From Linnemannia hyalina (Eukaryota; Mortierellomycota; Mortierellomycetes; Mortierellales; Mortierellaceae): 64,000 bases of DNA. Below the pieces are notes generated by a model, which ran no database searches, was not told where the DNA came from, and saw nothing but the letters and a program-made list of their open reading frames with translations. The position numbers and the translations under genes are program-made. Below are positions 44,769 to 55,500 of the stretch, piece after piece. Position 1 is the stretch's first letter. Each line of letters opens with the position of its first letter. The DNA is taken from contig JAHRHY010000007.1 in assembly GCA_019671135.1 (NCBI GenBank), forward strand, positions 496,001 to 560,000. The letters run 5' to 3'.

Positions 44769-46274
44769 ACAACGACGATCAGCGATATTTAGAAGGAAAC
44801 CACCAAACAAATTAAAAGCACAAGCACCACCAAAATGACATTTCGAGTGAAAATATAAAAATGAATGAAGGAATGAAAATGAGCGCGTTCGTTTGTCTCT
44901 GTCCGAACTGAGTTCCTGGCTCAAGACGAGTCGTCGCCATTCGACATTGTCAACAAAACAATTGACAGCCGTACATTTCCACTCAACGTTCGACTAGGAC
45001 ACCATTAATTCCCGGTCATCCTTTCCTTTTCCATTGTGGCTAGCCGTCGCATACCCCTGACACTACCGAACAAGGCCAGGTCGTTGCTCCTCAGCGCCCA
45101 CCATGATGTGGTTCAGATGTAATCCCTTGACCAGCAATAGGAAGACTTTCAGCGATTGATGGACATCATTTCAAGATGGTCGCACATTCTCAAGTTCAGA
45201 GAACAAAAAATAAGGCGAACGAAAACATAGACCGATATCCTGCTGTAGCGCCATGTCATTGAAAAACTCGCCACCTACAGTAGTGCTGTCAACGAAAACA
45301 ATAACAGAACCATATGACCATGTATCGATAACACCAACAACGTCTGGTGCAGTAAAGCAGTAGTAGACAGATTTCTTTAAACTCCATCCGCACCTTCAAC
45401 ATAAGCTCCTCCAATAACCCCGACAAGAACAACAAGCCAAGCCAAATATGAATGTTAATGTATGTCTTTATTGTTCGTACTACGCTAATGGCTAAGCTAG
45501 TAGACCCGCCGTTAGTCAATGCCACTCCTCCGTCCCCTGGAAGAGAGAGAGAGAGAGAGGGCATCGTCCAGGGCACACCACGAGGAGGTCGCGGGTCAAG
45601 GTAGTGCCCCAACAAAAACAGCTCCTCCAAGCGCCTCCAAAAGGGGGTTGGCTTGAAGGAATTAGAAAAACAAACCCGGGCTTAGAATTCCGCCGAAGGC
45701 GTCCTTCCTTCGCCCTCAACGACGACGACAGTTTGGCGAGGGGTACCGAACACACGGACTGAAGGGCATTCCAGCGGCCGCGTGGGCCCGGGTCCTCTTT
45801 TTTCTCCACGGCCCCAGAGCAGAGCACACGTAGTCTCTGCCTGGAACCGCCGCACGTTGGTGTTAGTACTCCTGTTTGTCGTGTTTGTCCTCTTGTTGAT
45901 TGTCGAGTTGTTGTCGGGTTGTCGAGTTGTTGTCGGTTTGTTGTTGCTTGTCGGTTTGTTGTCGGGTTGTCGGTTTGTTGTTGCTTGTCGTGTTTTTGTC
46001 GATGGTGGTTGTTGGTGGTTGTTGGTGGTGGTTGTCGGTGGTGGTTGTCGATGGTGGTTGTTGAGGGTGTCGATGGTGTCGGTGTTGTCGGTGGTGGTTG
46101 TCGATGGTGTCGATGGTGTCGGTGATGTCGGTGGTGTCGGTGGTGTCGATGGCGGTGGGTCGATAAGAAGAAAAGAAAGAAAAAAAGAAGGAAGAGGGAG
46201 AGAGGGAAGCATTGTGTACCCACTCAGTCCTTCTTCCTCTGTTCTCTGCCAAGCCATCGATGACTTCATGTCCG

Positions 46275-46326
<52 letters not shown>

Positions 46327-46566
46327 GTCCAATCATCCAAAGGGAAAAGAAGGCGGTGGAAAGGAGAGGAAAAACTGGTTGGTCGAGAGAGAGCACGCAC
46401 ATGCTTTTTTTTCGAAAAAACGCCGAGGCCCCCCTTGGGATAATGGAGTCATTATGCAAACGTATGCCTGTTGCATGAGAACATATCCACTGAGTCCTTT
46501 CCCTCCATCGCCACCATCACGAGGTTTTCTTAGGCTGTTTTTGCTTGTTAGCTTGCCTGGGTTCGG
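44769..46566. repeat. Left arm of a ~4-kb near-perfect inverted repeat
   Basis: This segment is the reverse complement of 47001-48787. Translations of corresponding stretches in the two arms are identical over 235 and 113 residues, so identity over most of the arm is essentially complete. Differences seen are the length of the CT/GA microsatellite and small substitutions and indels in the outermost ~50 bp (44769-44815). The arm includes a GTTGTC-type minisatellite, a (CT)n array at about 46285-46324 and a cluster of GC-rich 6-8-mers near 45780. No protein domain was found in any frame; long open frames are low-complexity. Confidence 0.95.
45890..46160. repeat. GTTGTCG/GGTGGTTGTCGATGGT minisatellite in the left arm
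   Basis: Irregular tandem array of GTCGGTTTGTTG-like and GGTGGTTGTCGATGGTGTCG-like units, mirrored exactly in the right arm at about 47400-47680. It produces Val/Gly- or Thr/Pro-rich open frames with no meaning. Confidence 0.85.
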
Positions 46567-47000
46567 CTGAATCGTATCTTTCTTCAGAGCCTTCGCCTTT
46601 CGCCGTCAAATTATGCTCGAGTAATGGAATGAGAGTCTAAGAGAAAATGCATGCATGTGTTGTCAGAAAGGAACGGGATAAGTATAAGGGGATGAAGGAT
46701 TGCGATCGACGCATCAAAGTGAAATGCGAGACAAGATGGAAAAAAGAAAAGTACGAACTGTCATTCCCTCATCTATCAGCACTGCCCGATTCCCTTCGAT
46801 ACCTTATCTCTTATAATCTTTTTCGTGTCCCTATTCCTCACATGCTCAGCTATGACATCATGCTTGTTTGTTTGATGGTCGTAATGGAGAGGTGGGTTGG
46901 GTTGGTCGACAGATTGGGGGGATAGGTATGTTACTCCCTCTTCCATTGTTTTCCTTCTCTCAAGGTCTTGTGGGTTGGCCTTCAATCGAAAGAGGTTCAT
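46567..47000. other. Loop of the inverted repeat
   Basis: 434 bp of non-palindromic DNA between the arms. Its last ~136 bp belong to the inner terminal inverted repeat listed next. The first part (46567-46864) has no recognised feature. Confidence 0.8.
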
Positions 47001-47015
47001 CCGAACCCAGGCAAG
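46865..47015. repeat. Left copy of a ~150-bp terminal inverted repeat
   Basis: Starts with TTTGTTTGATGGTCG and ends at the TGCCTGG side of the right arm. It aligns by eye, with scattered substitutions and a few indels, to the reverse complement of 48789-48944. Shared blocks include TGTTTGATGGTCGT, GGTCGACAG, GTTACTCC and GGCCTT(C/T)AATCGA. Together the two copies bracket the right arm like TIRs of a DNA transposon of about 2.1 kb. Confidence 0.75.
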
Positions 47016-47240
47016 CTAACAAGCAAAAACAGCCTAAGAAAACCTCGTGATGGTGGCGATGGAGGGAAAGGACTCAGTGGATATGTTCTCATGCAACAGG
47101 CATACGTTTGCATAATGACTCCATTATCCCAAGGGGGGCCTCGGCGTTTTTTCGAAAAAAAAGCATGTGCGTGCTCTCTCTCGACCAACCAGTTTTTCCT
47201 CTCCTTTCCACCGCCTTCTTTTCCCTTTGGATGATTGGAC

Positions 47241-47288
<48 letters not shown>

Positions 47289-48787
47289 GGACATGAAGTC
47301 ATCGATGGCTTGGCAGAGAACAGAGGAAGAAGGACTGAGTGGGTACACAATGCTTCCCTCTCTCCCTCTTCCTTCTTTTTTTCTTTCTTTTCTTCTTATC
47401 GACCCACCGCCATCGACACCACCGACACCACCGACATCACCGACACCATCGACACCATCGACAACCACCACCGACAACACCGACACCATCGACACCCTCA
47501 ACAACCACCATCGACAACCACCACCGACAACCACCACCAACAACCACCAACAACCACCATCGACAAAAACACGACAAGCAACAACAAACCGACAACCCGA
47601 CAACAAACCGACAAGCAACAACAAACCGACAACAACTCGACAACCCGACAACAACTCGACAATCAACAAGAGGACAAACACGACAAACAGGAGTACTAAC
47701 ACCAACGTGCGGCGGTTCCAGGCAGAGACTACGTGTGCTCTGCTCTGGGGCCGTGGAGAAAAAAGAGGACCCGGGCCCACGCGGCCGCTGGAATGCCCTT
47801 CAGTCCGTGTGTTCGGTACCCCTCGCCAAACTGTCGTCGTCGTTGAGGGCGAAGGAAGGACGCCTTCGGCGGAATTCTAAGCCCGGGTTTGTTTTTCTAA
47901 TTCCTTCAAGCCAACCCCCTTTTGGAGGCGCTTGGAGGAGCTGTTTTTGTTGGGGCACTACCTTGACCCGCGACCTCCTCGTGGTGTGCCCTGGACGATG
48001 CCCTCTCTCTCTCTCTCTCTTCCAGGGGACGGAGGAGTGGCATTGACTAACGGCGGGTCTACTAGCTTAGCCATTAGCGTAGTACGAACAATAAAGACAT
48101 ACATTAACATTCATATTTGGCTTGGCTTGTTGTTCTTGTCGGGGTTATTGGAGGAGCTTATGTTGAAGGTGCGGATGGAGTTTAAAGAAATCTGTCTACT
48201 ACTGCTTTACTGCACCAGACGTTGTTGGTGTTATCGATACATGGTCATATGGTTCTGTTATTGTTTTCGTTGACAGCACTACTGTAGGTGGCGAGTTTTT
48301 CAATGACATGGCGCTACAGCAGGATATCGGTCTATGTTTTCGTTCGCCTTATTTTTTGTTCTCTGAACTTGAGAATGTGCGACCATCTTGAAATGATGTC
48401 CATCAATCGCTGAAAGTCTTCCTATTGCTGGTCAAGGGATTACATCTGAACCACATCATGGTGGGCGCTGAGGAGCAACGACCTGGCCTTGTTCGGTAGT
48501 GTCAGGGGTATGCGACGGCTAGCCACAATGGAAAAGGAAAGGATGACCGGGAATTAATGGTGTCCTAGTCGAACGTTGAGTGGAAATGTACGGCTGTCAA
48601 TTGTTTTGTTGACAATGTCGAATGGCGACGACTCGTCTTGAGCCAGGAACTCAGTTCGGACAGAGACAAACGAACGCGCTCATTTTCATTCCTTCATTCA
48701 TTTTTATATTTTCACTCGAAATGTCATTTTGGTGGTGCTTGTGCTTTTGTTTGTGGTTTCCTTTTAAATATTTCTGATCGTCGTTGT
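47001..48787. repeat. Right arm of the ~4-kb near-perfect inverted repeat
   Basis: Reverse complement of 44769-46566. It includes a (GA)n array at about 47241-47287, a minisatellite at 47400-47680 and a restriction-site-like cluster at 47770-47887. Bracketed by the ~150-bp TIRs at 46865-47015 and 48789-48944. No transposase, reverse transcriptase or other domain was seen, so if it is a transposon it is non-autonomous. Confidence 0.95.
47400..47680. repeat. Minisatellite in the right arm
   Basis: Mirror of 45890-46160; ACCACCGACAACACC- and CGACAACAAACC-like units on the plus strand. Confidence 0.85.
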
Positions 48788-48788
48788 T

Positions 48789-48944
48789 GTCTGCCTGGAT
48801 TCAGTTGAATCTCACTCGATTAAAGGCCAACTCACAAGGTCCTGAGGGAATAAAAACAGTGGAAAGGGAGGAGTAACCTATCTATCCCTCTCATGCTGTC
48901 GACCGACTCAATCCACTTCTCCATCACGACCATCAAACAAACAA
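48789..48944. repeat. Right copy of the ~150-bp terminal inverted repeat
   Basis: Reverse-complement partner of 46865-47015, more diverged than the arms themselves. No clear target-site duplication was found flanking the pair. Confidence 0.75.
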
Positions 48945-49064
48945 CCACAACAACTTTTGACGCACGACCTAACAATACTCTCAAGGAGCAATAACATGAA
49001 TGTATACAACTGTCCACCTTTCTTCAATTCCCCTTCCTCTCCTTGTGTTTACATTAACAACAGA

Positions 49065-49680
49065 CTAAACAGTGGCATCATGGTATCCGGGATGTTCATC
49101 TAAAAAGGCACAATTGACTGCAGAAGCAGCAGAAAGAGCTGTTTCAGCTGCACGTACATCTTGAGCGTCGGCTCTGGCACCAACACCGGCGGGAATAGCT
49201 TACCAAATATCAGTATCACTCATCCTGCAACAACACCATCGACAAGCAATAGTCTCTAAGAAAGTAGCAAAAACAACAGATTGTAGAACACAGCAATAAA
49301 ATGCCATGTACTTGCAACGTCTTATCGATAAGCAGTACCGTCCGGCCCCTGCAGTTGAAAGCCTTCAAACCCCAGTGCCAACATCATCCCAATAATCTCT
49401 GAAAACACCAATTACGGGAATTACTTCCAGCGACAGTTCAAACCTGGCGGCTATTCGCAGTAGCAATGGGACCGTTTGTATTAGCATCAGAAGGGGATGC
49501 AGTTTTGGCAACAAAAGCGAATGCTCCAAACTTCATCATGATCATGTAAGGAAAAAAAGCGATCGTCTCTCGGAGATTTCGATCAAGTACTTCGATTTGT
49601 TTGTGAGTGTTGCTAGGAACACGACGAACCAGTTCAATCAAACGAAAAGACGGCAGATGAAGAAAAGAGATTTTGCCATT
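49065..49680 (-). pseudogene. Unrecognised exon-like coding pieces
   Basis: Three stretches on the minus strand have protein-like rather than low-complexity sequence. About 49680-49442 reads RLIELVRRVPSNTHKQIEVL, MMKFGAFAFVAKTASPSDAN, TANSRQ, ending at a CAG|GTTTGA donor-like site. About 49398-49329, after a TTTTCAG acceptor-like site, reads IIGMMLALGFEGFQLQGPDG, TAYR. 49199-49065 reads AIPAGVGARADAQDVRAAET, SAVNCAFLDEHPGYHD and ends at TAG. They may be exons of one small gene, but the join after TAYR is not resolved and stops occur there. Family not recognised. It could be a decayed copy of a gene located elsewhere. Confidence 0.35.
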
Positions 49681-50497
49681 CTATCGTACTCCTTGCACTA
49701 CGTCCATGTACAACGAACCGTACGTACTTCTTATCTTAATAAGACCCGAAGGCGACATTACAATCCTCATTCTCAATATTTATGTTCGTTATTTACAATG
49801 CTCATATCCCTTTCACAGAACGCTCTCACCGTTCAAATCGTCCATCTGAGCACACCAATCGCCCCATTTTTCCACTTTACAGTGGATGTTTTTGTATGAA
49901 AAGTCACTTGATCTAATCTCGCCGCCCTCATGTTATGTCAAGCACACGGATGACAAACATTTGCCACATACTAAAGAGTCCAAAACGTTCCACTACATCA
50001 TCGAGAGCGAAAACTTCCTAAATGAAAAACGTTCTGGCATAAAAAAACGTCGAATTCAAATGACTGATCGCGCCCGCATCTCTTAATAGTTTCATCCAGC
50101 AGGGCGAGCCAAAAGGAAAAAAAGAACTGAAGCAAATCGATATCTGGAGTCCTTCTTTTTTCGTATGCAACGAGGTGTCACACAGCCAAACAAGCGGATA
50201 ATATCCCCCATTAAACACCGGCGACCGGCATACATATCGGGACCAGTAAAAGCAAAAAAAGGGTCCAAAAAACCCTCTATGAACGAACTCAAAAACATCA
50301 CATCATGACACCTCCTACTATTGCTTTTTCAATATCGCAAATAAAAACGGGACGCCAACGCCACAATTTTAACATTGGCATTGGCTCAGTATTAGTTCCC
50401 TTCTAACGAAAAAGAGTTATCGCTTGGAAGAATAAAGGTCATCGTCTCTTCACTTGCTTTTTATTTGCTACTGGACGACGCAAACAGCCCAAAAGAA
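49681..50497. other. Spacer without a recognised gene
   Basis: AT-rich DNA with no domain or credible ORF on either strand. Confidence 0.5.
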
Positions 50498-50940
50498 TCC
50501 TCTGAAAATGAATATGAAAGCGAGTCACCGTGGGAGAACTTGAAAATCAGATCTCCACTGTCGACTTGGTCTCGATCCCTGCTGATGCCACAGTTCAACA
50601 ACAGCAACAACAGCTGCATGCGCTCCTGGTTCCCCTCCAAGAGTATGCCATGTCCGTTATCCGTGTCATCAAGCCACTCCGCAACTCCTGCAGAAGCAAG
50701 TCGTTCATGGTCAATGCTCGTCTGATGAAAGATGTCAAGCACGCTACGGTACACAAAAGCATTGACAAGCTGATCCAGGCTACCGGATGCGTCGATCGCT
50801 GTACCCCTGGCAAGGTCAGACCACTCTTCGTGGTTGGCGATGGATATTTCTGTGCACGAAAAGAGCCAGCCCTCCTCCACATTGACTTCTTGAAACTGCT
50901 GAGGAAGAAGATGCTATTTTTATTAACGTGCGTACTGCCC
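50498..50940 (+). pseudogene. Fragment resembling the C-terminal part of a TnpB/Fanzor-like or transposase protein
   Basis: The open frame reads GELENQISTVDLVSIPADAT, then ALLVPLQEYAMSVIRVIKPL, HATVHKSIDKLIQATGCVDR and RPLFVVGDGYFCARKEPALL followed by HIDFLKLLRKK. The pattern VVGDGxF...LHxxFLxxLRxK is reminiscent, from memory, of a repeated family in Mucoromycota whose continuation is a DEYxTSxxCPxC zinc ribbon. Here a GTGCGT follows the last residues and no zinc ribbon is found downstream. An in-frame stop lies just upstream of the first residues. Treat as a truncated fragment; the family assignment is tentative. Confidence 0.35.
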
Positions 50941-51446
50941 CTTTTTTAAAGTCATTGCTGGCACGAAAGGATAGAGGATTACGAAAGAGCAGAATTGGCG
51001 TCGTCTTGTTTTGACATAGTTTTTTCTAATTCTTCATTTGACATCCTCAATTATGTTTTCTTTTTTCGCTTGCTCCTTTTAATACTCAAGTTGACCTCTT
51101 TTTCTCGAGAAGCCTTTATACCAGCTTAAAGGATGAAGGAACTCGGATGTGCATATCTGAGAAACACATCATTATGTGCAACAAAAAATTCCTTTTGTCC
51201 TGCATCGTCTACTGCTCTCAAGCCCAAGATTAAAGTTGCCACCAATTTTTTCAATTGGCTTCGCCAAAATTTTCGTGGTGCTCTCATTTCGATCTTATCT
51301 TCACCCAGTTAAATCAATGCGTCATGGATTCTCGCAGTAACATTCCTACAACTGGAAGTTAACTTAACATCACACACTGACCTAATTCAGCCCTTTTGTT
51401 CAAAAATTATCTGCGAACATACAGGTTATTAAATACAAAAAAATGA
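50941..51446. other. Spacer without a recognised gene
   Basis: AT-rich DNA; nothing recognised. Confidence 0.5.
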
Positions 51447-51745
51447 ACTATGAAGACTGGACAAGGCCCACAAACCTCTCAACCGGACCCCTTCCACCAT
51501 CACCACCACCCGCCGTTGTCGTCGCAATAATCTCCTCCTCGCAAGCTGTGGCTGTCCACCTCCCTTCCCCCCCTCCAACCTGCTCCAAAAGCGCCTTCAA
51601 AACCTTACCCGCCTGCATCTTCGGAAACTGAGTCTAATCCAGTGTGACCAAAACATTCTCATCCCAGACCAACACATGAATCACATCGGAGTTCTGTTCC
51701 TTTAACCAGTTACGGCCTTCTTCGAATAAAACTCCTGATCCTGAA
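51447..51745 (-). pseudogene. Coding fragment with one in-frame stop
   Basis: The minus strand reads GVLFEEGRNWLKEQNSDVIH, VLVWDENVLVTLD, a TAG, then TQFPKMQAGKVLKALLEQVG and on to GGRGPVERFVGLVQ. Apart from the TAG near 51641 the frame is open and protein-like. PKxQAGKVLK resembles the C-terminal catalytic-Lys loop of AMP-forming adenylating enzymes (PKTxxGKxxR), but this is too short to be sure. Confidence 0.35.
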
Positions 51746-51755
51746 TATTATAATC

Positions 51756-52032
51756 CAACTACAACCATGACGCGACTGTTGAGGATGACTCATGCAGCGA
51801 CGACTATAGCCCTCCCCAGGTCATTCCCGAGGAAGCCAGCCTGTCTCAGCGCACAATGAGCCGCAGGTTTTGGTCAGTACACCATAACAGCGCCAGAAGA
51901 ATTGCCTCGTCTCAAGAGGCTGCCTCCTCGCCTACCTCATCGCAAGACTTTTCCTCAACCGAGGAGTTCAGTCGAGAGAGAACTAGAAATATCTTAAACA
52001 AGGGTTTCTCGACAGTATTCCACCCTACGTGA
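51756..52032 (+). pseudogene. Orphan coding fragment
   Basis: Between TAA near 51753 and TGA 52030-52032 the plus strand is open with varied composition: NYNHDATVEDDSCSDDYSPP, ASLSQRTMSRRFWSVHHNSA, EFSRERTRNILNKGFSTVF. No start codon near its left end. Family unknown. It begins about 10 bp from the opposite-strand fragment at 51447-51745, so the junction may mark an insertion or rearrangement. Confidence 0.3.
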
Positions 52033-52522
52033 AAACGCATGGGACTCGCTCACTTGCCTCGATCAGGCCATTCTCATTAAGATGGAGAAGACTACTCTGC
52101 GAAGAATTCACACTAATGATAGACATTGTCAAGTTACAAATGCATTAAAAGCAAGAAAAGCAACAAAAATATCAAAAGCAAAAATAAATATAAAAATGTT
52201 TATTTGTGCTCTATAGTCGGTCTCCTATAGCCGAATTCGTCCCCATCGCAGTACCTCAGTTCAATTTGGTGCTGTGGAGTAGTACGGCTGCCAAACGCAC
52301 ACATCTCGAATTTGAACATTGACGGGCATGTGCATTCCATGTCATTGACCATCGACACCGGGCCCCTTGCAGACAAATTTTTGTGTGCAGCACATATACG
52401 TTCACTCAAACCAAATCGCTCAACATCTTTTCAACATCTGAAACGACAAAAGCAAAGCAAGCAAATTCTTTTTTTTACTTTTGTACAAAATGGTGGCCAG
52501 CTCGCTGCGTCGTTCCTCTATA
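52033..52522. other. Spacer at the 3' end of the YEATS2-like gene
   Basis: AT-rich. A 69-codon minus-strand frame (52200-52409) with several Cys residues is not supported by any recognised motif. Confidence 0.4.
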
Positions 52523-55500
52523 TTACAGTCCAACCATCATCTCGCCCATCCCCTCCATATCCTCATACTGGTTGGTCAAGAAATCCAACTCCTCGGGGTT
52601 ATCCTGAATGGCCTGGTACAGATGATGCGGTACCAGCAGCTTATCAGATACCTTTTTGCCACTCGACCCGGACCCCCCTGCCTTCTCCACCTCCGTCTCA
52701 TCATCAGAGGCATTCAACGAGTCCAGCTCCATCATGATCGACTCGGGCCCCCTCTCAGCCTCAGCCTCGGCACGATGAATCTTGACCGCCTTGGACAGGA
52801 TGCTTCCCAAAAAGGCCTTGGTCGCCTGAACCAAGAGTCCACCCACCACTGCACGTTGGGCCATCGACTCGGGCACTCTGTCCTGCCCTGGGTTATTCAG
52901 TAACCGCTCCTGCTCTTGGTCCCTTTCCCTCAGCCCACTGCGGGATCCTCCAGTGCCTGCACCGGCCCCCCCATCAAGCGACAAAGTCTTCAATTTGAGC
53001 TCATCCATCACAGACAAAACCCAATCAATCTCAGACCTCCGACACTTGTACACCTCCATCTTCTGGAACGCCTCCGTCAGTTGCTCAGCCTTGGTCCTCT
53101 GAGCAGGTGTGAGCGCAAGTGTAGAGTTGGGGTCGACGTCGGTGCCAACATTGATGCTGTCAGGCTGAGGCCATTCACTGTCTCCGATATCAAGATCCAT
53201 AGCAGAGTCAAACGGCTGCTGCGTCTCCATGTTCATCCTGTCAAGAGCAGAGATCGGCCGTCCAGTCGCATCCACAATCCCGCAGTTCTTCAGCATGTCC
53301 AGCGCAAACTTGTTCTTGGACCGACCCGTCAACAGTGAGAGCCACAGCCGATCCTCCTCATTCATCTCCTTGACTGCATGGTATCTGGGGTGGTGAGGGC
53401 AATTGGTGATTCTCTGACCAGTTTCCTCGTTCAACAGCACCGGTTCGGAAACTGTGCCTGCAACCCCCAAAGCGCCGTCACGATGCTGCTTCCAGAGGGA
53501 TCCACATGCCTTGCAGTAGAAAAGAGTCGTCTCCTTGGCCTTGGTCTTCCTCGTCAACCCCTCATCCACCGAGGCAGCCCTGACAGTATCCACAATTGCA
53601 CTGCTTCCATTTTGTGCTCGGGATCCACTGTCGCCAGCTGCTCCTGAACGGCCAGCGCCGGATCCTGAGAGTGTTTTCTGTAATTCTTGTTCGTCTTCAT
53701 CAGCACCGTCAGCCATTGCAACTTCAGCAGCAGAGTCTAAGATCAAGTTGTTGCGAGTGCCAGACCTCTTGGACCGAGTAGGGAATGACACAGCAGCCAA
53801 GAATGTCGTGTTCCTGTCCAGTTCCAAATCTACATGTCGCTCCCTTCCATGCACCTGCCTTCCACAATGCGTTGGATCCAGCTGCGTGTGCGCACAAAAA
53901 ACCAGTATGAACAGGTTAGCGAACAAAACAAAAGAAAGTTCCAATCCAAAAGAATCGATATAAACACGCAACTTACAGCTAAGCGGTGGTAGACTTCGAC
54001 GGGTTTGTTGCGTTCATCTTGGAAGAATAGGCGCACCTTGATCTGCGTCTCGCCCCAGGCATATCGACTCAGATGAAATGGTGCCTCGGACACCGTGACA
54101 ACATGGTTGGGCTTATAACTCTCATGCAGATGGAACTCGACCTTGGCAATGTAGGCCGTAATGTCCTCGGGTTTGGGGGTACCGTCCACATAGATCATCC
54201 ACTTGTAGGGGAAGTCTTTCAGGCGAGGATCGCGCTTTTCCTCTGGTAGATACTTGGACACATTACCGACTACGACGCGCCTCTTGACATAGAATCTGGA
54301 CCCGACAGTATCCAGTGGGGCCGGCACTCCCCCTTGAATAGCGTTTGCTCCAAATGAAATGATTGGTGGTTGCATCAGGTGTTGTTGTGGTTGTGGTTGT
54401 AGTTGTAGCTGTGGTTGTGGTTGTGGCTGTGGTTGCGGTTGTGGCTGTGGTGGGGCAGCAGCAGGCGTAACCTGAACAGGCTTGGGGGCGACAATGACTG
54501 GGGTAGGTGGAGTCGAGACAGCAGGAATAGTAATGTTCTCGCCAGGTGTCCGTCGTGCTGATACTGGTTGAATCGCTAGGACTGTCCGAGAATCCACTAC
54601 CGGAGGGAATCCTGAAATTGGCGATGAGGGTCCAGAAACATCATTCTCGCTCATCAATGGGTGGAGGTTCGGGCTGTTTGCTCGTGAGCTGGCGGCACTC
54701 GACATTCTGCTGTCTGGCATAGAGAACGTGGATCCTGGTACTGTTCGGATAGATGAACTGAGTCCAGATGTGTTGATGGGTGGGGCCTGGGGTGTCTGTC
54801 CCCCATTAACGATAACGGGTGAGGCTCCTTGGTTCACGCTGCCATATTTCCTCATTGGGCCCTTGCCAGCAGTATGTCTCTGAGGCGCCTCGCTACTACT
54901 CTCCTCTTCCGAGCCATCACTGTCTGATTCGTTCGCAGGTTGAGAACCCGACTTGCCCTTTTGTGGTCGTACGAGGCTGAGTGCGAGAGAAGACCGCCGC
55001 CGTTTGCCAGCACCCAGTCCATTTTCACCACCAGAGGCCACTCCTGAAGTATCTGATTCGTCCTCGGTTCCTGCGTTGGATGACGAGTTGATCGATGCTG
55101 CGCTGTTTTTCCGTGGCGGTTGCGGAAAGTCTGTTGCTGAGCGTTTGTTCCTTGCTCGTCCATCTTCCGATTCCAAATCCACATCCTCGTCATATGTCTT
55201 GATCGTTGGCTATGAGTGCAATATCGAAATGCGAATTTGTGAATATTTCGATTGAGGAAGGGAGGTACATGATGCTCTTGTTTGAAAACGATGGTCCATA
55301 CCTTGGGAAAGTCCTGTTGTCCTTGTTGCCCATCGCCAACGCCCAAGGAACTAAAGACGACCTTGGTCCTGCAAGGGTGATCGTGAGGCACTTCGCTCGA
55401 TGGCTAGATGATTCAAAAGGAAACAGAAAAAAATTGATCGGTGAGACTGCTGACACACGGACTAACATCCAGGGGTCATGATCCTGACGAGGTATCGGGA

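Noticed and set aside
45516..48046. Open frames of 113-262 codons inside the inverted-repeat arms
   Set aside because: They consist of minisatellite and dinucleotide translations (THRHHRHH, SLSLSL, ERERER) and differ between arms only by microsatellite length; no domain or codon bias.
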